From assembly GCF_947497005.1 (NCBI RefSeq), contig NZ_CANMFF010000017.1, forward strand, positions 39,650 through 103,649: a stretch of DNA of 64,000 nt. Reading direction: 5' to 3'. Positions 56,492 through 64,000 of the stretch are shown one piece after another. Position numbers and translations under genes: made by a program. Origin of the DNA: an uncultured Ruegeria sp. (GTDB taxonomy: Bacteria; Pseudomonadota; Alphaproteobacteria; Rhodobacterales; Rhodobacteraceae). The notes under the pieces are model-generated. The model saw only the letters and a list, made by a program, of their open reading frames with translations. It did no database searches and was not told the DNA's origin. The first letter of the stretch is position 1, and every line of letters starts with the position of its first letter.

Positions 56492-57262
56492 ATGACTGTC
56501 GGTCGTATCAAGTCGAAAGCCAGCTCATGATTTCCTTCAAAGGTGCACAGTATCCGAAAGATGTGATCCTATTCGCAGTGTTCTTCTATATTCGATACGG
56601 CGTTTCCTATCGCGATCTGGAAGAGATCATGGCAGAGCGAGGTGTTTCCGTCGATCACACCACGCTGAACCGCTGGGTGACACGTTATACAGGCGTAATC
56701 GCTGAAACAGCGCGCCGTCGTAAGGGTCCGTGTGATCGCTCTTGGAGAATGGACGAAACGTATATCAAAGTGAAAGGTACATGGGTTTACCTTTACCGAG
56801 CGGCCGACAAACACGGCAAAACTCTCGATTTCATGCTTTCACAACGTCGAAACAAATCGGCTGCGACAAAATTCTTCGCTCAGATGTTGGAGGTCGATGG
56901 TCTACCGCGAAATATCGCCATCGACAAAAGCGGGGCCAACACGGCCGGCATCAAAGCCATAAACAAGATGCTGAAAGGCTTTGGCTGCCCAATACAGATT
57001 GAGATGGTTAGGCGGAATTACCTCAATAATATCATCGAACAAGACCATCGATTCATCAAACGACGGATCAGGCCCATGCTCGGTTTCAAATCCTTTGCTT
57101 CAGCCGCATCTGTCCTGGCAGGCATAGAATTGGTCAACATGATCCGCAAAGGTCAAATCACGCCCGGACTCCGCCCGTTTCAGCAATTTGTCGAACTGGC
57201 TGGCTAAACTGCCCACCAATTTCAAAGATGCTTTACCATTCAAGAAAGTTTGCGACAGAACC
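56442..57262. mobile_element. IS6-family insertion sequence
   Basis: An 821-bp element, the usual IS6 size. Left end GGTTCCGTTGCAAACTTT and right end (reverse strand) GGTTCTGTCGCAAACTTT agree at 16 of 18 positions. It contains one intact transposase. The 8 bp outside the ends (GGGCGAGG left, ATTACGTA right) do not match, so there is no target duplication; the two flanks probably came together through recombination or replicon fusion. Confidence 0.88.
56527..57207 (+). CDS. IS6-family transposase
   Basis: A 226-aa DDE transposase. The catalytic triad is D76 (WRMDETYIKV), D133 (AIDKSGAN) and E171 (NNIIEQDHRFIKRR). The start at 56527 gives the typical N-terminus MISFKGAQYPKDVILF. The frame is intact and the inverted repeats are well kept, so the element may be active. 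Its codon use is more AT-rich than the neighbouring catabolic genes. Confidence 0.93.
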   Translation: MISFKGAQYPKDVILFAVFFYIRYGVSYRDLEEIMAERGVSVDHTTLNRWVTRYTGVIAETARRRKGPCDRSWRMDETYIKVKGTWVYLYRAADKHGKTLDFMLSQRRNKSAATKFFAQMLEVDGLPRNIAIDKSGANTAGIKAINKMLKGFGCPIQIEMVRRNYLNNIIEQDHRFIKRRIRPMLGFKSFASAASVLAGIELVNMIRKGQITPGLRPFQQFVELAG

Positions 57263-57442
57263 ATTACGTAATACATAGAAAAATAAAGAAAATTTAGAAG
57301 CCCTCCTAATTCCATGGAAAATCTCGTGAACGTCGGTGTTAGCCTTGGATCAAGGGTTGAAACTGACGCTCGGTAATCATCCGAACGCGGGCAGGATTTG
57401 CGGGTTTCTTTTGGTTTCAAGAGACATTATGTTGCTCTTAGG

Positions 57443-57453
57443 CGATAATATCG
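57443..57453. promoter_or_regulatory. Possible HipB operator
   Basis: An 11-bp palindrome, CGAT-AAT-ATCG, lies 19 bp before the hipB start in the 209-bp gap after the IS. HipB antitoxins repress their own operon through palindromes near the promoter. A site this short may be chance. Confidence 0.3.
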
Positions 57454-57471
57454 AAACGAAAGGGCAATATA

Positions 57472-57783
57472 TTGGCCTTTACATTTGAAATCCCGACTCC
57501 CGGTTCGGCGCAGGACAAGATTCGCATGTCTGCCCGCGGCCTGCGTTTGGCTCATAATATGACACAACAGGCTTTGGCCGAAAAATCGGGCGTGCCGCTG
57601 TCGACGCTCAAACGATTTGAACAAAGCGGCGAGATCTCACTGGCGGCACTTTTGGCGGTTGCCGGGGCGTTGGAGGCGTTGGACGCATTCGAAAATCTGT
57701 TCCCAAAGCCTGTGGTCGCGTCACTGGAGGAGCTGGAATCCGCAAGGGCTGACCGCAAGCGGGCCGGAAAAAGGCAGGGCTGA
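57472..57783 (+). CDS. hipB: HipB-like antitoxin (XRE family)
   Basis: A 103-aa helix-turn-helix protein (RLAHNMTQQALAEKSGVPLSTLKRF split across the recognition helices) that probably neutralises HipA and represses the operon. The C-terminus is basic (ARADRKRAGKRQG). A TTG start at 57472 is used; an ATG at 57526 would remove the first 18 residues. Its stop shares bases with the hipA start (TGATG). Confidence 0.85.
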   Translation: MAFTFEIPTPGSAQDKIRMSARGLRLAHNMTQQALAEKSGVPLSTLKRFEQSGEISLAALLAVAGALEALDAFENLFPKPVVASLEELESARADRKRAGKRQG

Positions 57784-59015
57784 TGGCGGATCTTCTGAAC
57801 ATCGAACTGGACTTTGGAGATCATCGGCGTGTGGTCGGACAAGTGGCTTGGGTCAAGGACCAGCGACGTGCCGCCATTGAATGGGCGCCAGAGTTCGTTG
57901 CAAACCCGCTGCCGGTTTCGCCATATGCGATCCGATCCTGGCAGGGGCTGCATTTTGGCGACCATACGCCGTTTGACGGGCTGCCGGGTGTCCTAGCGGA
58001 TTCACTGCCTGATGGCTGGGGTCGCTTGCTGATTGACCGCGAGCTGGCGCGGCGGGGCAGGGCGGTTCATGAGCTAACGCCAGTGAACCGTCTGGCCATC
58101 GTGGGCCAGCACGGCATGGGGGCGCTTTGTTATCATCCCGAAGAGGAACTGACCAAACAGGTAGATATAGACCTGGATTGGTTCGCCAAAACTGCCCAGC
58201 ATATCGAAGATGACGTGTCCGTCGATGACTTGTCCCGGCTTCGCGCAGGCAGTGGCGGCTCGGCCGGCGCTCGGCCAAAATTCGTCGCTTTGCTGAACAC
58301 TGAAACCGGCGTGTTGCGGGATCATCGCAGCACCGCAGGGGAAGGGTTCAGTCACTACCTCATAAAATTCCGATCCTCGTCCGACCCGGTCAGCGCCGCG
58401 CGAGAGGAACAAGCCTATGCCGAAATGGCGTGCGCGGCCGGAATCAACATGTCAAGCACACGATTGCTTTCGACCGGTTCGGGTGAAAACCTGTTCGCGA
58501 CCCTTCGATTTGACCGGCCCGAGGGCCGGCGGCTGCATATGCACACGATCGCGGGTATTCTGAACGCCGACTTCACCGCTCCGGTTGTGGATTATGAAAC
58601 CTTGTTGAAACTGACCTATTTCATGACCAACCATCAGGGTGACGTTGAAGAGATGTTTCGGCGCATGGCGTTCAACGTTCTGACCCACAACCGCGATGAC
58701 CACATCAAGAACCATGCCTTCCTGATGGACCATCACGGAACGTGGCGCCTGTCGCCCGCATATGACCTGAACTTTTCCGACGGTCCCGGCGGCGAGCATC
58801 ATCTGAGTGTGAACGGAAACGGCAGGAACCCAACGCATAAAGATTTGGTTGCAGTGGGAGAGGGGTGCGGCATCCGAAAACGACGTGTGCTCGAAATCAT
58901 CGAGCAGGTGCGTCTTGCCGCGGAACAGTGGCCTGTCTTCGCTGATGCAAGCAGTGTTCCTGAAGTTCGAAACAGAGAGATTGCAAAAAGACTGAATTCG
59001 GTCGGCAAAAGTTGA
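57783..59015 (+). CDS. hipA: HipA-like serine/threonine kinase toxin
   Basis: A 410-aa kinase of the HipA family, which in E. coli phosphorylates glutamyl-tRNA synthetase and induces persistence. Visible are the N-terminal domain, the flexible P-loop SGGSAGARPKF, the catalytic loop HNRDDHIKNHAFLM and the metal-binding AYDLNFS. It is coupled to hipB and ends 5 bp before a strong terminator. The location beside an IS element fits a mobile stress or stabilisation module. The target is unknown. Confidence 0.9.
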   Translation: MADLLNIELDFGDHRRVVGQVAWVKDQRRAAIEWAPEFVANPLPVSPYAIRSWQGLHFGDHTPFDGLPGVLADSLPDGWGRLLIDRELARRGRAVHELTPVNRLAIVGQHGMGALCYHPEEELTKQVDIDLDWFAKTAQHIEDDVSVDDLSRLRAGSGGSAGARPKFVALLNTETGVLRDHRSTAGEGFSHYLIKFRSSSDPVSAAREEQAYAEMACAAGINMSSTRLLSTGSGENLFATLRFDRPEGRRLHMHTIAGILNADFTAPVVDYETLLKLTYFMTNHQGDVEEMFRRMAFNVLTHNRDDHIKNHAFLMDHHGTWRLSPAYDLNFSDGPGGEHHLSVNGNGRNPTHKDLVAVGEGCGIRKRRVLEIIEQVRLAAEQWPVFADASSVPEVRNREIAKRLNSVGKS

Positions 59016-59019
59016 CCAA

Positions 59020-59056
59020 TGCGGTCCCGGTTCCTTTGACGGGATCGCAGTTTTTT
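59020..59056 (+). terminator. Rho-independent terminator of hipBA
   Basis: A 10-bp stem (TGCGGTCCCG with CGGGATCGCA, one G-U pair), 10-nt loop, then G and six T residues. It lies 4 bp after the hipA stop and ends 2 bp before the convergent GntR gene. Confidence 0.88.
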
Positions 59057-59058
59057 GC

Positions 59059-59760
59059 CTACTCCAGCTTCGCGGAGTAGTGCGCCTCTGTTGTAAAGTA
59101 GATGTTTGTGCGGATTTCGACGACCCGGTCCAGCAGGTCCAGGCTTTCCCGTCGACCAACAAGGACTGGGCTGGTAGGGTCTAACCCATGGGGGCCTGCT
59201 TTCTCCTCACCCAGAATTTCTGCCCGAAGCTGCTCGACCGCTGAAATGATGACGCAGGCATAGGCATGTTGAAATAGGACGTACATTGCGTTTGGAAGCG
59301 GGGCGCGTTCCGGTAAACCCGGAAAAAGTGGTGCTGGAACAATACTTTCCTCAAGCGTCAGCGGCGAACCGTTCAACGTGCGATAGCGCGAAATGACAAA
59401 AACTTCTTGCGGAGCATCGTGCAATATCTCCTGTTCAGCTTTCGTGGCCTTTCGCTTTGTGACGCTCTCGTTTTCGAGGTCTGGGATGACCTGTTGGCCC
59501 TGATCGTCCCGAAGTGGATAGAAATTGAACAGCGAATCCTCCGGGGTGCGCAGAGTAACAAATGTTCCTTTGCCTTGCCGCCTTTGGACCACGCCTTTTT
59601 GTTCCAGCAGGGACAGGGCTTTTCTTGCGGTCCCCTGGCTTACATTTAGCCGTTTTCCAATTTCGAACTCGTTTGGAAGAATTGAACCGGGTGGAAATGT
59701 ACCTTCGGCAATAAGCTTCAGGATCTCGTCATATGCGGTTTGATAGAGCGGTTTGTTCAC
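59059..59760 (-). CDS. GntR-family regulator (HutC/UTRA type)
   Basis: A 233-aa repressor: N-terminal winged helix (KPLYQTAYDEILKLIAEGTF, GKRLNVSQGTARKALSLLEQ) and a C-terminal UTRA ligand domain. A GTG start at 59760 with AGAGG upstream is preferred over an upstream GTG at 59805. It is divergent from the SlcC-like gene and likely represses the sulpholactate operon until the substrate or a product binds. Known sulpholactate clusters also carry a regulator gene at this place. Confidence 0.88.
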   Translation of the reverse strand: MNKPLYQTAYDEILKLIAEGTFPPGSILPNEFEIGKRLNVSQGTARKALSLLEQKGVVQRRQGKGTFVTLRTPEDSLFNFYPLRDDQGQQVIPDLENESVTKRKATKAEQEILHDAPQEVFVISRYRTLNGSPLTLEESIVPAPLFPGLPERAPLPNAMYVLFQHAYACVIISAVEQLRAEILGEEKAGPHGLDPTSPVLVGRRESLDLLDRVVEIRTNIYFTTEAHYSAKLE

Positions 59761-59821
59761 ATTGGCACCTCTGTTTGAAGGATATAGGAGGAATCGGGGG
59801 GTCACAATATTATATCTTTAC

Positions 59822-59833
59822 TCTTATATAAGA
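59822..59833. promoter_or_regulatory. 12-bp perfect palindrome in the GntR/slcC divergent promoter
   Basis: TCTTATATAAGA, self-complementary, in the 123-bp gap between the divergent GntR and dehydrogenase genes. This is the expected place for a GntR operator. The sequence is AT-rich, so part of it may also be a promoter element. Confidence 0.5.
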
Positions 59834-59883
59834 ATTAGGATAGAAGTCCTGTCCATCGCAGATAGGAAAGGTCGCACAAGAAC

Positions 59884-60834
59884 ATGAAGGTCCTCGTTAC
59901 AGAATTCATGGACCGAGATGCCCTCAAACTGTTCGGGGCAGATGCGATGGTGATCTATGAACCTTCGCTGGCGAATGATCGCGCGAAGCTGTTGACGCAG
60001 ATCGAAGGCGCATCTGCGGTGATCGTGCGCAACAAAACTAAAGTGGACCGCGAGTTACTGCGGCATGCGCCCAATCTGAAAGTCGTTGGGCGGCTTGGTG
60101 TAGGGCTTGATAACATCGACGTTGATGCGTGCCGGGACAGCGGCGTCGATGTGCGACCGGCAACAGGCGCAAACGCAATCTCGGTCGCTGAATATGTGAT
60201 ATGTGCGGCGATGACTCTGGTTCGGGGTGCTTTTCATTCGACAGAAGCTGTGATCGCGGGAGGATGGCCGCGCGATAATTTGGCTCGCGGCGGAGAGTTG
60301 TGTGGCCGGACACTGGGCCTTTTTGGATTTGGCCTGATTGCTCAGACTGTTGTGCCACGTGCGAAAGCGCTGGGTATGTCTGTTGCGGCCTTTGATCCAT
60401 TTCTACCGCCGGATCATCCGGCATGGCAAAACGTGGAAGCGTGTGACGCGGAAAACTTGATTTCAGATTCCGATGTATTGAGCCTGCATGTTCCGCTCAC
60501 GCCTGACACGAGAAACCTGATCGGAGCTTCGGAAATTGACCGCATGAAAGCGGGCGCGGTCCTCATCAATACGTCGCGCGGCGGCATTGTGGACGAGATC
60601 GCAGTTGCTGCTGCTCTGAAAGATGGCCGCCTTGGTGGGGCGGCATTGGATGTTTTCCACTCGGAACCTCTGCCTGCAGCCGAGGCGGCGATCTTTGCCG
60701 ATATTAGAAATCTGATCCTGACGCCGCATATCTCGGGCGTTACCAAAGAAGCCAATATACGTGTCAGCGATGTGACGGTTCGAAATGTGTCGGCTTCGCT
60801 GATAATCGAAACTTCAAATCAGACAGGTGTGTAA
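59884..60834 (+). CDS. slcC: D-isomer-specific 2-hydroxyacid dehydrogenase, probably (S)-sulpholactate dehydrogenase
   Basis: A 316-aa NAD-dependent dehydrogenase of the phosphoglycerate dehydrogenase family. The dinucleotide motif GLFGFGLIAQTV lies near 145-156; the catalytic triad is R232 (NTSRGGIVDE), E261 (FHSEP) and H282 (LTPHISG). It lacks the regulatory ACT domain of serine biosynthesis enzymes. The neighbours (GntR, TctC, TctA-B, and a sulphopyruvate-decarboxylase-like start) match the slc/com gene sets of sulpholactate-degrading bacteria, so oxidation of (S)-3-sulpholactate to 3-sulphopyruvate is likely. By sequence alone another 2-hydroxyacid would be possible. Confidence 0.8.
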   Translation: MKVLVTEFMDRDALKLFGADAMVIYEPSLANDRAKLLTQIEGASAVIVRNKTKVDRELLRHAPNLKVVGRLGVGLDNIDVDACRDSGVDVRPATGANAISVAEYVICAAMTLVRGAFHSTEAVIAGGWPRDNLARGGELCGRTLGLFGFGLIAQTVVPRAKALGMSVAAFDPFLPPDHPAWQNVEACDAENLISDSDVLSLHVPLTPDTRNLIGASEIDRMKAGAVLINTSRGGIVDEIAVAAALKDGRLGGAALDVFHSEPLPAAEAAIFADIRNLILTPHISGVTKEANIRVSDVTVRNVSASLIIETSNQTGV

Positions 60835-60871
60835 CAAACAGAACCTTATCAATACTCAGGGAGGAGAAGTG

Positions 60872-61822
60872 ATGAGACTCAGGACGACAATTGCGACGGT
60901 GGCGGTGGCGCTTATTGGTGGCACTGCTTTGGCGCAGGATTTTCCATCGGGTAGCGTAGACTATGTGATCCCGTTCGGGCCCGGTGGTGAATCCGACATA
61001 ACCGCGCGTTTCCAGCAGCCGTATTTTGAGAAACTCTTTGGCGAACAGCTTGTAGTCTCGTATCAGCCCGGAGGAGGCGGAGCGGTTGGCTGGTCGCAGT
61101 TGAACGGTATGGCCGGTGATGGATCCGTCATCATGGGCATCAACCTTCCGCATATCGTCGTCAAGCCAAAGCAGGGCGATGTCGGGTTTCAGACCGAAGA
61201 TATCGCGGCAGTGCACATGTTCCACTATACACCGGATGCCATTGTGGTGCGTGCTGACAGCCCCTTCCAAACCCTTGCCGATCTGGTCGAGCACGCAAAG
61301 GCCAATCCGAAACAGGTGATTTTTTCGGGCTCGGGCAAGGGCTCGGCCAATCATCTGGCACAAGTCCAGTTTGATGCACTTGCAGATATCCAAACGACCT
61401 ATGTCTCGTTCAAGGGAACCGGTGCCGCAGTGACGGCTCTGCTTGGCGGTCAGGTTGGGGCCGAATGGGGATATACGACCGTGGGTGCCAAACAGGGCGA
61501 TACAGTACGTATGCTGGCTGTCGCCATGGAGGAACGTCATCCCGCATTTCCTGATGTCCCCACCTTCCGCGAACTCGGCTATGATCTGGTTTCCGGTGCA
61601 TATCGTGGTGTGGCTGTACCGAACTCTGCCTCTGAGGAGGTTCGACAGGGCGTTGCCGATGCAATTGCTGCAATCAACGCAGATCCCGACTTCCAAAAGC
61701 AAATGATCGACGGCGGGTTTGCTCTGTTGGATGTTAGCTATGGCGAGGCCATGGACGCCTTTCTGGCCGAGAAAGCCTCAGGTTACATCGAAGCGGCAAA
61801 GAACGCCGGCATCATCGAGTGA
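60872..61822 (+). CDS. slcH: TctC-type tripartite transporter binding protein (probable sulpholactate receptor)
   Basis: A 316-aa periplasmic receptor of the tripartite tricarboxylate transporter family. The signal peptide ends near TALAQD; typical segments are VDYVIPFGPGGESDITAR, PGGGGAVGWSQLNG and VIFSGSGKGSANHLAQVQFD. The start at 60872 has GGGAGGAGAAG upstream. It belongs with the fused TctA-B permease 84 bp downstream. In the known sulpholactate systems the binding protein is SlcH. The ligand is inferred from context. Confidence 0.82.
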   Translation: MRLRTTIATVAVALIGGTALAQDFPSGSVDYVIPFGPGGESDITARFQQPYFEKLFGEQLVVSYQPGGGGAVGWSQLNGMAGDGSVIMGINLPHIVVKPKQGDVGFQTEDIAAVHMFHYTPDAIVVRADSPFQTLADLVEHAKANPKQVIFSGSGKGSANHLAQVQFDALADIQTTYVSFKGTGAAVTALLGGQVGAEWGYTTVGAKQGDTVRMLAVAMEERHPAFPDVPTFRELGYDLVSGAYRGVAVPNSASEEVRQGVADAIAAINADPDFQKQMIDGGFALLDVSYGEAMDAFLAEKASGYIEAAKNAGIIE

Positions 61823-61836
61823 TAAAGCGACAAGGG

Positions 61837-61860
61837 CGGGCCCTCGAACCAGTGGGCTCG
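61837..61860 (+). promoter_or_regulatory. Stem-loop between binding-protein and permease genes
   Basis: CGGGCCC pairs with GGGCTCG (one G-U pair) across a 10-nt loop, 14 bp after the TctC-type stop. There is no T-run. As after other binding-protein genes, it probably stabilises the upstream message and reduces permease expression. Confidence 0.5.
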
Positions 61861-61906
61861 CACGATCTGCTCCCGGATCTCGTTGGGGCAAAAGGAGGGA
61901 TTTGCA

Positions 61907-63862
61907 ATGTTGGATTTTCTCGTTAATGCCATGTCGCCACTTAATCTGGTGTTGGCCTTGTTCGGTGTGGCTGCCGGGACAATCATCGGATCGATACCGG
62001 GGCTTACGGCAACCATGGCGGTGGCGGTACTGGTTCCCCTGACATTCACCATGTCCCCCGACAGCGCTCTGATCCTGATGGGGGCGATCTACACCGGTGC
62101 GATCTACGGTGGCGCCTACGCTGCCATCCTGCTGAACACGCCGGGTACACCCTCTGCCATTGCGACGACCTTTGATGGTTACCCGATGGCAAAACGGGGC
62201 GATGGCGATCTTGCCGTTTCGGTCGCATGCTTGTCTTCGGTTGTGGGTGGACTGGTGGGTGCACTTGCTCTGTTGATGCTTGCCCCGCCCTTAGCCGAAG
62301 CGGCCCTTGCCTTTGGTCCGGTTGAATATTTCTGGCTTGCAATCTTCGGCTTGTCTCTGATTGCGGCGCTTTCGACCGGAGATTTCTTCAAAGGTATGAT
62401 AGGCGCCTGCTTTGGGTTGCTGATCTCAATGATCGGAATTTCGGAGACATCGGCCGAAGTGCGCTTCACCTTTGGTACCAACACGTTGCTTGGCGGGATC
62501 GAAACGGTTTCGGCCCTTATTGGACTTTACTGCATTCCCGTTCTGATCGACCTGGTCGCAAGCCCGGATCGCCACTTAAAACCTGCGGAACAAAAGCGCG
62601 GATTCAGGTTGCCGGAAGCAACGGTGATCCTGCTCAAAAACAAATTCAATGTGATGCGCAGCTCGGTGATCGGTACGATGGTTGGCGCATTGCCGGGTGC
62701 TGGCGGGTCCATCGCAGGGCTGGTCGCGTATTCCGAGGCCCGCCGCGGTGGCAAAGGCGATGAGAAATACGGCGAAGGAAATCCCGGCGGCATCATTGCC
62801 ACGGAATCCGCAAACAACGCGACCGTTGGTGGCGGGTTCATTCCGACTTTGGTTCTGGGTATTCCCGGAACACCCCCCGACGCGGTTATTCTGGGAGCGC
62901 TGCTGGTACAGGGTGTGCGCACGGGACCGAGCCTGTTCTCCGGTGGTGCGGATATCGTCTATACCTTCATTTTCGGTCTGCTGTTGGCGACGATTCTGAT
63001 GTTGCCGGTTGGTCTGCTGATCGGTCGCTTTGCCTATGGGGCAATCGTCCGCGCGCCCAAGGCGGCGTTGGTTCCTGTGGTGGCGTTCATGACTGTCATT
63101 GGCACCTTTGCGATCCGCAACAGCGTGTCAGATATCGGCATCATGATCACGTTGGGCATTATCGGTTGGATTGCCTCAAAGCGCGGCTTTTCTGTCTCGC
63201 CCATCGTTCTGGGCCTCATTCTGGGTCGGATTGCCGAACAGGGATTTGTTCAAAGCTGGACCATTGGCGATGCATTGGGCGATCTGCCCGGTCAGTTCTT
63301 CGGGCGTCCTCTGTCCATGGTAATCATCGCACTGACGCTGCTGAGTTTCCTCTATCCTTTCTGGCCTCAGATCAAGCGGCTGGTTCTGCGTTCGACCACC
63401 GATCCTGTTGTCGATCGCGATCCGGCACCAAACGCAGCTGTCATGCGGGATCTGGGCGGGTTTGTGGCTTTCGGCGCGGTCAGTCTGCTCGTCATCAGCC
63501 AATCGTCAACGCTGAATGCCGAGGCGGCGGTTTTCCCCCGCACAATCGCAACCGGAATGCTTGCACTGGTCGTATTGGCCATCCTAAGGCTGTTTATCAC
63601 CCGGCATGTCACGACCGTCAGCATAGAAGGATCAAGGGCCAGGATGCTCGCAGTGCCGATCATCATGCTTGTCACCGTCGCCCTGATATCGCCCCTTGGC
63701 TTCAAGTTCGCCGCGATCTTCATGGGTATCGCACTGATCATACCCGCCCAATATGAGAGCTATTCCCCCAAAGGCTGGGCTGCCCTGATTGCCGGAGTTG
63801 TCGGAACGATATTCGTTTTCTCGACCCTCTTCAGCGACGTACTGGGCGTTCCGCTTCCGTAA
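61907..63862 (+). CDS. Fused TctA-TctB permease of a tripartite tricarboxylate-type transporter
   Basis: A 651-aa membrane protein. Residues 1 to about 500 are the large TctA subunit (IGSIPGLTATMAVAVLVPLTF; IYTGAIYGGAYAAILLNTPGTPSA; VGALPGAGGSIAGLVAYSEA). The last ~140 residues, beginning near VMRDLGGFVAFGAVSLL, form the small four-helix TctB subunit. Usually these are separate proteins; here they are one chain. The start at 61907 has GGAGGG upstream. It would import sulpholactate with the binding protein encoded before it. Confidence 0.88.
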   Translation: MLDFLVNAMSPLNLVLALFGVAAGTIIGSIPGLTATMAVAVLVPLTFTMSPDSALILMGAIYTGAIYGGAYAAILLNTPGTPSAIATTFDGYPMAKRGDGDLAVSVACLSSVVGGLVGALALLMLAPPLAEAALAFGPVEYFWLAIFGLSLIAALSTGDFFKGMIGACFGLLISMIGISETSAEVRFTFGTNTLLGGIETVSALIGLYCIPVLIDLVASPDRHLKPAEQKRGFRLPEATVILLKNKFNVMRSSVIGTMVGALPGAGGSIAGLVAYSEARRGGKGDEKYGEGNPGGIIATESANNATVGGGFIPTLVLGIPGTPPDAVILGALLVQGVRTGPSLFSGGADIVYTFIFGLLLATILMLPVGLLIGRFAYGAIVRAPKAALVPVVAFMTVIGTFAIRNSVSDIGIMITLGIIGWIASKRGFSVSPIVLGLILGRIAEQGFVQSWTIGDALGDLPGQFFGRPLSMVIIALTLLSFLYPFWPQIKRLVLRSTTDPVVDRDPAPNAAVMRDLGGFVAFGAVSLLVISQSSTLNAEAAVFPRTIATGMLALVVLAILRLFITRHVTTVSIEGSRARMLAVPIIMLVTVALISPLGFKFAAIFMGIALIIPAQYESYSPKGWAALIAGVVGTIFVFSTLFSDVLGVPLP

Positions 63863-63923
63863 CTCTTCAATGTCCACCTGCGCCCGAAATGGGCTGAATC
63901 CGCTTGCGAAAGGCTAACACCGA

Positions 63924-64000
63924 ATGAACATAGACAAAAAGATCACCGACGATCTGGTGGCGAACGATATCTCGTTTGTCACCACTGTCCCGTGCAAGCA
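63924..64000 (+). CDS. Sulphopyruvate/phosphonopyruvate decarboxylase alpha-like gene (cut by window end)
   Basis: The first 25 codons from the ATG at 63924 read MNIDKKITDDLV then SFVTTVPCK before the edge. The phrase VTTVPCK is typical of the N-terminal thiamine-diphosphate subunit ComD of sulphopyruvate decarboxylase and of phosphonopyruvate decarboxylase. With the dehydrogenase and transporter upstream it would decarboxylate sulphopyruvate to sulphoacetaldehyde. Only the beginning is visible. Confidence 0.65.
   Translation, partial: MNIDKKITDDLVANDISFVTTVPCK

Noticed and set aside
1..64000. tRNA, rRNA, CRISPR arrays, riboswitches
   Set aside because: No cloverleaf, rRNA-like tract or regularly spaced repeats were noticed on reading; without a covariance search, small RNAs cannot be excluded.

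Overview
The window looks like chromosomal DNA of an alphaproteobacterium of the Rhodobacterales, most likely the marine Roseobacter group. The evidence is moderately high GC, many TGATG/ATGA gene overlaps, and a typical gene set: a XoxF-type methanol dehydrogenase locus, heterotetrameric sarcosine oxidase, MocD/MocE-like oxygenase parts, and TctABC and sulfolactate genes. No rRNA, tRNA or CRISPR array was seen.

Region 1 (1-21.5 kb) is a lanthanide-type methanol oxidation island. It holds the glutathione-dependent formaldehyde pathway (frmA, fghA), a cytochrome c, xoxF with the D-Y-D lanthanide signature, xoxG, xoxJ, and the PQQ-associated periplasmic helpers (CXXCW protein, SoxYZ-like carrier, two beta-propellers, a MxaD-like protein). 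The components of a Lut/Ped-type ABC transporter are split between 9.2-11.4 kb and 20-21.5 kb. A second ABC importer of the NMT1/TauA type (12.1-14.4 kb), a small acidic PepSY-like protein, an OmpR-type two-component pair and a complete pqqABCDE operon complete it. Periplasmic methanol oxidation would yield formaldehyde, which the glutathione pathway carries on to formate.

Region 2 (21.6-25.2 kb) is a small sulfur-oxidation unit (SoxY, SoxZ, cytochrome c, flavocytochrome c sulfide dehydrogenase) followed by a decayed IS5-family element. Region 3 (25.2-36.8 kb) holds a MATE exporter with a cupin-type regulator, a polar amino-acid ABC importer, a MocE ferredoxin with a MocD-like membrane oxygenase, a NicX/M29-like metalloenzyme, a LysR regulator and a VanA-type Rieske oxygenase. 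Together these look like uptake and oxidative demethylation or ring attack on an unidentified nitrogenous substrate. A GNAT gene with an in-frame amber codon follows.

Region 4 (37-44.5 kb) is a PhyH oxygenase and the sarcosine oxidase operon soxBDAG with RidA and an AEC transporter. Region 5 (44.5-56.1 kb) is the most unusual part. Seven translationally coupled or closely spaced minus-strand genes (AstE/AspA-like deacylase, aldehyde dehydrogenase, long Rieske oxygenase, two tandem paralogues of an unrecognised ~210-aa family, a DUF1116 protein, an amidase) diverge from an aminotransferase and a split thiamine-diphosphate decarboxylase. It reads as an undescribed degradation pathway, with a LysR and an XRE-cupin regulator at its edge.

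Region 6 (56.1-59 kb) is a scar of mobile DNA (an IS3 orfA remnant cut by an IS6-family element) next to a hipBA toxin-antitoxin pair. Region 7 (59-64 kb) matches the known sulfolactate gene set: a GntR regulator, SlcC-like (S)-sulfolactate dehydrogenase, a TctC-type binding protein, a fused TctA-TctB permease, and the first codons of a sulfopyruvate-decarboxylase-like gene running off the edge. All functions are inferred by reading the translated sequence; no database search was run.
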